DNA from: Leuctra nigra
Taxonomy: Eukaryota; Arthropoda; Insecta; Plecoptera; Leuctridae
NCBI GenBank assembly: GCA_934045905.1
Contig: OW203770.1
Span: 1,302,001-1,366,000, forward strand
Reading direction: 5' to 3'
DNA length: 64,000 bases
Part shown: positions 1 to 21,104 of the stretch, piece by piece
Position numbering within the stretch: the stretch's first letter is position 1
How the letters are laid out: every line of letters starts with the position of its first letter
Notes under the pieces: generated by a model
Told to the model about the DNA's origin: nothing
The model's database searches: none
What the model saw: only the letters and a program-made list of their open reading frames with translations
Made by a program: the position numbers and the translations under genes

Positions 1-976
1 GTTCACACTAAAAAGTCATGTACATTTTCATTTATAAATACTAGGAAGACGCTCAGTGCAACGCGTTGATGAGCGAGCACAGAACATGCAACATCCCCAG
101 CCAAACACGATACGATTTCCTTTGCAGCTTTCCAATCTCCATATAAACACTCTGGCTAAACACAGACACATTGTGTCGTGACTTTACATGTGTTAGTAAA
201 CCAATGTCATTCTACTGCAATGTTAGAATACAAGCGCCCCCCCCCCCCCCCCCCCCACATACATAGTTCCCTAGCAACAGGCGTCGCTAAGCGTCGAGAC
301 GCCGAGCTCTCTTGATCAATACAACCCTCGCCCCCGCCCCCCTACCTTGTTTCCTAGCAACACTCGCCAAACCTACCCCCACCCCCACCTTGAGCCATTT
401 TGTCACCCTAGTAAGACTCTAATAATTATGGATGTCCGCAGGGTTTATGCCAGGGGGGGGGGGGCGAGGCAAAGAAGACAATTTTCCTAGGGTTAAGTGG
501 GGTGTGGGGGCACCCCCCACCAAGTCACGCAGGGTGTATTTTGTTTTTTGGACACTTTGAATTTTGAGACGTCAAAGGTGTATTTTGTTGAAAAATAAAC
601 ATTATTTTTAAATTTTACACACTGGGGTGATGCAGCTTCCCCCCCCCCCCCCCCCCCCCCACCTTGCCCCGCAGGGCATATTTTGGTTTTTGGCTATTTG
701 AAATGAGTTTTTGTTAGTTTTTTGTTTACAAAATGAAACTATACGTAAAAATCGACAAAAATGTGATGTTTCCTGACATCCAGAAGGGTGGGGGGGGGGG
801 GGGGGGCATGATAAAGCGCCCCCTTCCCCCCTGTGGACTCCCTGCAAATAATGCAATGAAATTCGTTGACGATGCAAAATAATCGAGGTGCAGCGGAAAT
901 GGTCTGCAAATATGTGAAGAATAAAAGAACAGTGTGATAAACACCACTGGACATTCAAAAAGGATGTGTGAAGGTG
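1..976. other. Gene-free, repeat-rich stretch with homopolymer C/G runs
   Basis: No gene is visible. Poly-C or poly-G runs of roughly 10-23 bases occur near 234-256, 452-463, 640-661 and 790-806; their lengths are probably unreliable. Around 280-400 is a diverged copy of the repeat that recurs at 2310, 3055 and 3990 (motifs CTAGCAAC and GATCAATACA). The part from about 430 to 720, including CCCCGCAGGGCA near 666, resembles in inverted orientation the interior of the hAT-like MITE at 6937-7434, so it is probably a degraded relative. Short Pro/Gly-rich reading frames here come from the homopolymers. Confidence 0.6.
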
Positions 977-1401
977 CAGTGATGGAGAGGAACTAGTTCC
1001 TTTTTGGGCAACTTTTAAGGGAACTTGATTCCTTTTTTAAACGAACTTAGGAACTAAAAAGTAACTTTTGTAAGGAACTTAGGAACTTATTTTACGTTAT
1101 TTTTAATTTAATTTCGAATAGAAATATAGTATCTTATGACATGATTTGTACAGAATTTCTATCGAATAATGACCAATTTTTTTTCGTCCTAAATTTACCC
1201 GATTTCTGAAAATATACTATCAACTTGATCGGTTTGCTCATTCAATTCAGAGAAGGGTTTTTAAACAAAATCCAGTGTGAATTTGGAGGGAATTGTAACT
1301 TAAAAGGAACTTAGTATCTTACTGGTAACTTTCCAGTTCCATTATTTGAAAAGAACTAGGAACTGTAACTAGTTCCTTTTTGAGGAACTTACCCAACACT
1401 G
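977..1401. mobile_element. hAT-like MITE with 8-bp target duplication
   Basis: The ends form an imperfect inverted repeat: CAGTGATGG at the left and CCAACACTG at the right, typical of hAT termini. It is flanked by TGAAGGTG (969-976) and CGAAGGTG (1402-1409), a 7/8 match that fits the 8-bp target duplication of hAT transposition. The interior is made of repeated GGAACT/AGTTCC motifs and has no reading frame, so it is non-autonomous. Confidence 0.7.
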
Positions 1402-1409
1402 CGAAGGTG

Positions 1410-2085
1410 TTTTATATTTTAAGAGGGGTTCTATACTCAAGGCTATAATGACTCGCTTGAATTCGCGTTTTCGAGCTGACTAGATGGCAGCACTTTTATG
1501 CGGCTATAACCACCATGACACTGCGCAGTGACGCGTATTGGTTTGTTTACGTTGTTTGGTGTCATGGCGTCATGGCGGAATTGAAATGTCAGTGAAGGTG
1601 GAATAACTTGTGTGTTGTGTTGTTTACGTTATTACTTTGTTATTACTTCATTTTATCATTTCCACCAGATTCCTTACCATAATTGTGGTTCATTTCCGAA
1701 GATAATAAATACTGCCAATCTGATCAAAATGACATTGATAACATCAATAACAAAAGACGGACGATACGAAAACGATGCCGCTTTAGCACTTATACTTTCT
1801 CACACTAGAGTGTGCCCCCTTTGCTCGAAAACGCGAATATTGGAAGGAACGATTTGTAATGTTGTATTTTTAATTTCACGATATTCTGAGCTTGTGAGTG
1901 TGCTGTGTTATTTGAAACGACCTTGTATCTATAATACACCTCCACGTCAGGAGCCCTATTCCAGAAGTTTTACCCAATTCCATTCTGATGGAATCCGGTG
2001 GTCATTTGCTTGAAAAGTTTTGACATCTACTTTTATCACTATCTGTTAAAAATTTTAATTGTTCATTAAATAAGGGTGAACAGAC
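1410..2085. other. Gene-free stretch with a short inverted repeat
   Basis: No convincing gene. A 16-bp perfect inverted repeat (1461-1476 and 1823-1838, core CGCGTTTTCGAGC) suggests a decayed foldback element. A 133-codon open frame at 1612-2013 begins at TTG, has no recognisable domain, and is not called. Confidence 0.4.
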
Positions 2086-2510
2086 ATCTTCAGAACTGTT
2101 CAATGAAAGTTACTTCAGAGATTTTATTGATTTATTAGATTTATTTTGTCCTACAGTGCCATATTTTTACCAATTTTTAGACATTAAACGTCTGTAACCC
2201 ATCTCACAAAACCCATCTACCAGTGATAACCCTAAGTTTGTCTTTTATCTATAATCATGATTAAAATGTCAAAAAATGTGTCTACAAAAAGCAGCAAAAT
2301 CGCTCGGGCTTGCGCATCACTGCGTTAACAACATCTGACCAATACCAGACGCCGTCTCTCTGGATCAATACATACATCCTCCTTGTTACCTAGCAACGAG
2401 GAGCCATACTCTCTGCTCTCTGGATCCATCCATATCACCCCTTCTTCTCTAGCAAAGCATCCCCCACACCAATGGACTGCTACCTTGATGCGGTGGTGGG
2501 GCTTAAGAGT
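2085..2510. repeat. Dispersed repeat, copy 1 (duplicated at 3055-3250 and 3599-4265)
   Basis: The block starting CTTCAGAAC and passing through a CCAATTTTTAG motif is repeated at 3599-3750. The following block, with GACCAATACCAGACGCC, CTAGCAACGAG and a CCAATGGACTGCTACCTTGA end, recurs at 3055-3250 and 3990-4265. The copies are similar but not identical. No coding potential is visible, and the class is unknown. Confidence 0.65.
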
Positions 2511-3054
2511 CTAAGATACTTGATGAAATCATGTTTTATGAAGCACAAAAAGGTGGCCCCTACTTTTTTCTAGACGGCTTTACCGATTGTCTTCAAAATT
2601 TCACAGATTATAGATAAATAATAAATCTGTGCCTCTAGTGCGCCATAAGTGTTATTTTTTGTTTAGTATTTTCAGGGCAACAGAGGTGCCAAAAGGACCC
2701 ATATTGCTCATATTGGCACCTCCTCAACACGAGTAAAAACATTTTTTATTATTGTTTTGAAGCACTAGAGGATTACGTTTTAGCACACAGATTTACTCTT
2801 TATCTCTGTGCAGTAAAAATTTGGGGACAATCGGTCAAGCCATGAAGAAAAAAGTAGGGGCTGCCAATTTTATGGTTTTTTTGTGGTTTTCAATATTTGA
2901 ATTTATATAACTTACTTCACAGCAGTATATATGCAACATGCAACACACGATTAAATGTCACAAATGTCACGTACAACCCAGAGCTAATGCATTTTCATAC
3001 ATTTCTAGGATTTTTTTTACATCGGAATCGAAATTTTCTGCGAGTCCTGTCGAC

Positions 3055-3244
3055 TCTTAACAGCATCTGACCAATACCAGACGCCGTCTCTCTGGATCAA
3101 TACATACATCCCCTTGTTACCTAGCAACGAGGCGCCATTACTCTGCTCTCTGGACCAATAAGAGCAAACCATCCCCATCACCCCTTCTTCTCTAGCAACA
3201 AGCATCCCCCTCACCAATGGACCGCTACCTTGACGCGGTTTTAG
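3055..3244. repeat. Dispersed repeat, copy 2
   Basis: Second copy of the approximately 190-bp block carrying GACCAATACCAGACGCC and CTAGCAAC motifs and ending near ACCGCTACCTTGACGCGG. It abuts the tRNA-type SINE at 3245. Confidence 0.6.
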
Positions 3245-3518
3245 CTGGGGCTTAACGTCGCACTGTTCTGCAGCGAGGCTAATGGCGACGGATGAATGAT
3301 TATGATGATGATTGGGAGATGATGGCGAAGAGTAGGTAAGGATGGAAGGTGGGAAGAAGGCGGTCGTGGCCTATTAGTAGGGTACCTTCCCAGCATTTGC
3401 CTGTCGACTGAGGGAATATCACGAAAAAAAAAAGTCAGGAAGGACGGCCGCGGGAATCGAACCCGGGCCTCCGGAATACAAGTTCAGAGCGTTACCACTC
3501 AGCCATACCAGTTCCGTT
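3245..3518 (-). mobile_element. tRNA-derived SINE
   Basis: On the minus strand a tRNA-like head (3518 to about 3442) carries an A-box-like TGGCTGAGTGG and a B-box GGTTCGATTCC at tRNA-like spacing, which together form a type 2 RNA polymerase III promoter. A T-rich run and an unrelated body follow, ending near the TGCGACGTTAAGCCCC motif at 3250, which is common near the 3' end of insect SINEs. There is no CCA and no clean cloverleaf, so it is a SINE and not a working tRNA gene. Confidence 0.6.
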
Positions 3519-3598
3519 TAGTGAGTTTGACCTTGAAGAGGTCTATAATTCAATATCTTTTACCAGTGTAATTGATATAAAATTTGGCTTTGTTAGAG

Positions 3599-4265
3599 TC
3601 TTCAGAACAGTTCAATGAAAATCATTTCATAGTTTGGAGTGGATTTTTAGTTTTATTTCGTCTGTAGGACGAATATGCCATATGTTTACCAATTTTTAGG
3701 CACTAAACGTATCTGTAACCCATCTCATAATCCATCTACCAGTGATACCAGTGCGTTATAGATTATATGACAACGCAACAGCCGGACAAGACTGTGTTTT
3801 ATATTTCTTATATATTCATTGTTCCTTATACTGTCCAAAGTTGTGAAATGTAATAAATAAAATAAATAACCCTAAGTTTGTCTTCTATCTATAAGCATGA
3901 TAAAATTGTCCAAAAAAGTGTCTACAAAAAGCAGCAAAACGTACAATTCGCATCCTCGCCCACGACAGGGCGTCTATAAGTGACGTAACTCTGCCTAAAC
4001 AAAATCTGACCAATACCAGACGCCATTCTCTGAATCAATACAAACGACCCCCTCCCCCCATCATCCCTTATTCCCTAGCAACAAGCATCCACCTCACCAA
4101 TGGGCTGCTACCTTGACCCCCCCATCATCCCCCTTGTTACCTAGCAACCAGACACCATTACTCTCTGTCTGGATCAATAAGAGCAAAACCTCCCCCATCA
4201 TCCCTTCTTCTCAAGCAACAAGCATCCCCCTCACCAATGGACTGCTATCTTGACGCGGTGGTGGG
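3599..4265. repeat. Dispersed repeat, copy 3, interrupted by a LINE tail
   Basis: Third and longest copy of the block at 2085-2510. Relative to copy 1 it is split after CTACCAGTGAT by about 120 bp (3747-3868) that ends in an AAATA-rich tail, and the copy then resumes with CCCTAAGTTTGTCTT. A half-repeated CTAGCAAC/CCAATGG segment follows to 4265. Confidence 0.6.
3747..3868 (+). mobile_element. 5'-truncated non-LTR retrotransposon tail
   Basis: The insertion interrupts a repeat whose empty site is seen near 2230. It ends in an AATAAATAAAATAAATAA-type tail, and ACCAGTG occurs at both sides of the left junction. It resembles the 3' tail of the CR1-like element ending near 39650. It holds only 3' untranslated sequence. 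Confidence 0.5.
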
Positions 4266-4310
4266 GTTAGCAATGCAAAATAATTGAATTTTCCACCTGA
4301 GGACGGACAT

Positions 4311-4522
4311 TTTGATGGCACGTTGACGGGTCAGATTTTAACTTTATTGAGATAAATCTATGTATTTTTGTAATGTGAGTGATTTCTCTTCGTACTAAAG
4401 ATATCTCCGGAGCCTACACAATTTCCCAGGTAGCCATTAACTATAAAATATCATCAAAAAAGCAGAGAATCACAGCTATTCTGCGTGCCATCAAGATGGC
4501 GGCAGGCAACAATGAGATGACA
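4311..4522. repeat. Dispersed 210-bp repeat, copy a
   Basis: Nearly identical to 16612-16822 inside intron 3 of the kinase gene. Shared landmarks are GATATCTCCGGAGCCTACAC, CACAGCTATTCTGCGTGCC and a final ATGGCGGC. There are no terminal repeats that would give a class. Confidence 0.7.
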
Positions 4523-4557
4523 TCGCATGCAAACTATGAATAAATATGTGTGCTTTA

Positions 4558-4740
4558 AGGCCGATGCACAATTGACGTAGACGGACGACGCGGACGGACG
4601 ACGGAGACGGATACAATGTTAAAGTTGTCGTCCGTCCGCGTCCGATTGTGAACAGCCAGATTGAATGTGTCAACCTAAACATCGTATCCGTCTCCGTCGT
4701 CCGTCCGCGTCGTCCGTCTGCGTCAATTGTGCATCGGCCT
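4558..4740. mobile_element. PIF/Harbinger-like MITE with TTA target duplication
   Basis: A 183-bp foldback element. AGGCCGATGCACAATTGACG at the left matches its inverted complement at the right, and TTA flanks both sides (4555-4557 and 4741-4743), the usual 3-bp duplication of PIF/Harbinger elements. The arms are rich in GGACGACG/CGTCCGTC motifs. No transposase is present. Confidence 0.75.
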
Positions 4741-5429
4741 TTAGTGTATAATCTCTGATAAAACTCTAAACACTTTGGTTCAATCCAAAGATACAATCCA
4801 AAGACTCTGGATTCAAAGCCTTCTAAAATCACTTCTTGACATTTTATTTCTGCCTTTCAATCTCCATCATCACTTTCATGTCCTCCCACAAAAATTCTCT
4901 AAAATGCTATTATATTTGCCGTCAACATTAAGAAACAAACCTTTCCCTTCATCCCTCTGCACTCTGTGAAATCTTCCGTGTGTAGACTCTTCAGCTATCC
5001 CAAGAGATCAACGAACTCAATTGCTCCAGCAAGATAACTGCCCAGGATCTGTTCAGAGGTAAGAAATTTTGTTCTTTCAACCACTATGTAGATCCACGAC
5101 GGAAGGGGAATGAAATCTACACTAAAGGATCCATTAAATGAGATACAATACCTTTAGGTTACCACAACATAATAGCTTTCAAGTCTCCACTATGATCACA
5201 AAGCAAAACCATTCGAGTGTAACAAACTAGGTCGCTACTACCTACAGTGAACTTTTTAACAATTAGATAAACATTCATTGAATGGAGATTATTTATGTAG
5301 ATTTGATAACACTTCAAGGAACCTAACCAGCAGAAGATCCGTATCAATTCCCAAAAATTATTATGTTTGTGTTATAAACGGTGATCATTTCTTCAACTGC
5401 TTGTTCGAGAGTTTTCGCTTGTCAATTAA

Positions 5430-5973
5430 GAGGCAAACGGAAGCGAACGGGAATCGCACGGTTCGTCAGGAGCCCAAGTCTTGAAAAAAGCGTTTTGAAA
5501 CCGTCTGGCGTTTTCATTGATCAAAACGTAAAAAAGTTGACGACTATACCTTAGCTTTCAACTTTTTTATGTTTTGATCAATGAAAACGCCAGACGGTTT
5601 CAAAACGCTTTTTTCAAGACTTGGGCTCCAGAGCGGTTTTTAAAATTTTGTCTTCCCACTAAATAATTTTAAAAAATCAGATACCTAGTAGCGACCCATA
5701 ACAGCCCAATATACAAAATAATGCCGCACACTGGAGTACTTTATGACTTCTGGTACGACCTCAAATTGTTAAATACGTTCGTACGTTTTTTTGGTATTTA
5801 CTAACACTTTGAGGTCGTACCAGAGAACTCCAGTGTGCGGCATTATTTTGTATATTGGGCTGTTATGGGTCGCTAGGTACTATCTGATTTTTAAAAATTA
5901 TTTAGTGGGAAGACAAAATTTCAAAAAAACGCTTTGACGAACCGTGCGATTCCCGTTCGCTTCCGTTTGCCTC
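5430..5973. mobile_element. TTAA-flanked foldback element, family A copy 1 (holds a nested insert)
   Basis: Terminal inverted repeats start GAGGCAAACGGAAGCG, with TTAA on both sides (5426-5429 and 5974-5977). The inner arms share CCCACTAAATAATTTT and the CACACTGGAG segment. Other copies lie at 48295-48688, 57859-57956 (half) and about 60145-60382. TTAA duplication is known for piggyBac elements, but these termini do not start with CCC, so the superfamily is uncertain. The left arm is interrupted by another element at 5470-5628. Confidence 0.75.
5470..5628. mobile_element. Nested foldback element with 3-bp CAG target duplication
   Basis: A 159-bp, almost perfectly palindromic element with ends GAGCCCAAGTCTTGAAA and TTTCAAGACTTGGGCTC. 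It is flanked by CAG at 5467-5469 and 5629-5631. The uninterrupted form is visible in the other family A copies (GTCAGAGCG), which confirms insertion after the host MITE was in place. Related ends (GGAGGCCAAGTCTTGAAAC) occur at 6177-6475 and 18000-18637. Confidence 0.75.
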
Positions 5974-6039
5974 TTAAACATTTCAATTGATTGTAGGTAA
6001 TTATTCAGATCTGAGTTCACGATAAATTATTAAATAAGA

Positions 6040-6670
6040 CAAATCTTTTGAACTTTGTACGTAGGTAAACTTATTTATTAGTAGGTTGGTACCTATAATA
6101 TTTTGTCCTGTTTCACTTGACTTCTTCAGGTTGACGTTTGTTACTTTTATTTTTGTTATGTTTGTTGTTTTTATACCTGGAGGCCAAGTCTTGAAACTGA
6201 CGCCTTCAGGACGCAAACGCCATAGGACGTCAACAAGTCCCATTTACTGTAAGAATGATCGCCATTGAAACATTAATTTAAGCCATTTATTTGATTGGCA
6301 TCCAGCAATCTATTGCAAACAATTTTAGATATTATACAGTCATAAAACCTTATTCAAAATTAAGCTAAACAGTTTAAGGTGGATTCAAGGTCGTCATTCT
6401 TACAGTAAATGGGACTTGTTGACGTCCTAGGGCGTTTGCGTCCTGAAGGCGTAAGTTTCAAGACTTGGCCTCCAGTTTCACAAGACTTCTTCGGGTTGAC
6501 GTTCGTTACTTTTATTTTTGTTATATATTTTGTTGTTTTTATCCCTGGGTTAAAGTCAACTTATACTAATTTGTTTTCTTCCATTTAATTTTTCAAACAA
6601 ACGTCAACCTGACAGAACGAAATATTAATATACCTAATAAAGAAGTTTACTTATAAAGTTCAAACGAATT
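6040..6670. repeat. Nested foldback structure just upstream of the kinase gene
   Basis: The outer parts, 6040-6175 and about 6590-6670, are inverted relative to each other (GAACTTTGTACGTAGGTAAAC against GTTTACTTATAAAGTTC). A segment with GACTTCTTC(A/G)GGTTGACG is also directly repeated on both sides of the inner element at 6177-6475. This is best read as a foldback element that took an insertion of another foldback. It ends less than 150 bp before the kinase start codon. Confidence 0.55.
6177..6475. mobile_element. Foldback element with CTGGAGGCC termini
   Basis: A 299-bp element with ends CTGGAGGCCAAGTCTTGAAA and the inverted complement at 6456-6475. Both arms carry GACGTC, GCGTTTGCG-like and GTAAATGGGACTTGTTGACG motifs. 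The same family is at 18000-18637, and a shortened relative is at 5470-5628. Confidence 0.7.
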
Positions 6671-6806
6671 GCTTATTAAATTTGAATCGATCACGACTGC
6701 TAATGCTGGTATAGTTCACATGTCAACAGCCTCCCTGATTGATGCCCGTGAAAGCGCGCTGGTTCGATCTCCTGTTGCACCTGCTCAACGCCTACTCGAC
6801 AACAAG

Positions 6807-18797
<11,991 letters not shown>

Positions 18798-18845
18798 TTG
18801 AAGTCGAACGCTCGCTCACTTTGTTAATGTTCTATTTATTATGCC

Positions 18846-18851
18846 AATAAA
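18846..18851 (+). terminator. Poly(A) signal of the TSSK gene
   Basis: AATAAA, 49 bp after the stop codon at 18797, the only canonical signal close to the end of the gene. Confidence 0.6.
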
Positions 18852-19169
18852 ATTCTCTATAGTTGTAAGATTTTATGTGAATTGTTACTGAATTCTACGG
18901 GACAATATTTTGGAAGAAAGTTACTTGCACAATGTTGACATTGACAGGAGTTGTTAAACTATTTTGGTATTCTGCCAGTGATTATTCTTTCTGTTTGGTG
19001 ATGCTGTCGATTATCTTTTTCTGTAGAAAAATTGAACTTCTGTGATCCTAGAAGTATTATTCGTGAAAACCTTTGCTTTTCTTGGATTTATATTGAACGT
19101 AATATTTTGTGGCAATGAACAAAATTTGAACTCTTTTGTGATCCTGCAAGAAGATTTTTTGTGGATTTA

Positions 19170-19275
19170 TACCTTGTTCACACTATGACTTTCAACTGCA
19201 GTTGAAATCTCGATTGCCTTTCCAGAACTAAATTGAGATTTCAACAGCAGTTGAAAGTCATAGGAAACAAGGTAT
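19170..19275. mobile_element. Short foldback MITE
   Basis: A 106-bp palindromic element with TACCTTGTT ends; the arms contain GACTTTCAACTGCAGTTGAA and its mirror. There is no coding capacity. Target duplication is unclear. Confidence 0.55.
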
Positions 19276-19902
19276 TAGCGGAAACTTTGTAGGATTTGAA
19301 ACAATTTTAGGTCGCAATAAGTTGGCAAAAATTATTATTTGACAACGGAGATTTATATAAATTTTACATTTGGTGGCAGATGTAGGATTTTAATTCAAAA
19401 TATTTTACTTTACCTACAGTGTAATTAGATTATGTTTTTCGTTCTCTACAAGTTGAAAGAATAACCTAAAAAGAGATATCACCATAAAAACACTTTGTAT
19501 ACAAATACAATAGCCAAACCTCTTCGACTAAAATTATAAAAGAATTCCAGAAATTCATCACTGTAATTATTTAGCGATATCAAATACACAAAGTTAAAAC
19601 TGTATTCCACACATATATAAAAGATTGGCAATTGTTGCCAAGAATAAAAAAACAAAACGTTTTTTTTGTGAATTATATATTTATAGGTCGGCATATTTGA
19701 TAAAAGGGGTGTACTTCTGTAGGTATCCGCCAAGCATTTTTCAAATTGCAAGTAAAAAATGCCATTCATTACCTACTTTCTTACCTTGTATAATGCAATA
19801 TTACAAGCTATAGAATAGGTGTCTACAATCTAGAAATCAAGATTTTGCAATAAGCTTGCAACATCACAAATTAGAAAGTGGATAAAAATAGAACTTCATT
19901 CA

Positions 19903-20113
19903 TTAAAACTCTTCTTTTCATTTGGACTTTCACAAGTTCTTTTATGAGAAGGTACCTACCTACCTACCTAATTACATTACAATATTTCGGTTATAATTCA
20001 ATAGGTAACCTTCATCAGGTAAAGTAAAGGTTATTGAATTATACCTAGAACCGAAATATTGTAATGTAATAATAAAATTACTTTTGAAAGTCCAAATGAA
20101 AAGAAGAGTTTAA
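19903..20113. mobile_element. Foldback element with a CTAC-repeat loop
   Basis: Arms TTAAAACTCTTCTTTTCATT and its complement, continuing through GGACTTTCA and a CAATATTTCGGT block. The left arm carries a short GGTACCTACCTACC microsatellite. Confidence 0.6.
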
Positions 20114-20714
20114 ATCAACATCCAAGTTCAAGAGCTGTAAGTGATTTATTCATTCGTGGTTTGAAGCCATTCCAGTGGGTACCTACTGGCAATAATCTTT
20201 GTTCAGAAATAATTGAAGCGTGACTAAAATCCCACACATTTTAACTTGCTTAAATAATGCCCGGCTTTTTATGTTACAAGATCTATCAGTAAAAAGTAGA
20301 ACCTTCAGAAAATATCAGGCAACAAGTTGATTGTAAGTATTTTGTATAAAAATAGAAACTGCAGCATCGACACTAAAAGTACCTACTCTGTTAAATTAAG
20401 TTGCCATAGTAACATCATTAGTTCATGGTTACATCAATGCGATTCTAGAATCCGAGCCTAAATGTTATAAAAAGTGGCGTACATTCACGTGAATGTTATT
20501 ATTAATTAATTATTAATTAATAATTTATACATCTTAGTAAAATATACATATAGAGACAACACTACATTAGTCATGATATTATGCCAAAAAATAAATTGTG
20601 TCTAGTAATGAATAGAAAGATTAAAAGACAGAGAACTGAAAATAAATAATTAATTCACAAATAAATTATTATTTTGAATATGGTAATTGACAAATAAAAA
20701 ATACAAACTATTAA

Positions 20715-20970
20715 GGCCAGTCATATATTTTTTCCCGCCAAAAGTAGTTATAAACTGAGCGTTTTCGTGCCCGACTAATGCTGACCACATAGTAGGAGCA
20801 AAGTTATGACAGTAAGCGATGAAAATGTAGATAAAGGTTCAATACATGTCATGTCTTTCTTGCTTTTTCGATATTCATAACCGATTGCCAAATATGGCAA
20901 TTTATATTTCGAATTTCCCTTTAAAACTGCTCCAAAACTACTATTGGCGGGAAAAAATATATGACCGCCC
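20715..20970. mobile_element. TTAA-flanked foldback element, family B copy 1
   Basis: Left end GGCCAGTCATATATTTTTTC and right end in ATATATGACCGCCC are inverted repeats, flanked by TTAA (20711-20714 and 20971-20974). The interior has GGCACGAAAACGCTC-like sequence on the minus strand and a CTGACCACATAGTAGGAG block. A longer copy is at 60387-60818. Confidence 0.7.
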
Positions 20971-21104
20971 TTAATTAAAAATTTTAAGATTTTATAAGAA
21001 CCTAAAAACGACACCAATGTAAATCTAATATCACTTATAAGTAAATATATTAACTAAGGGCTGATGAAAGCACCACTACTTTGGGCAAACCTGAAGAATG
21101 GCTT

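Noticed and set aside
608..958. Pro/Gly-rich open frames on the minus strand
   Set aside because: Produced by poly-C/poly-G runs.
1612..2013. 133-codon frame
   Set aside because: It starts at TTG, shows no domain and lies beside repeats.
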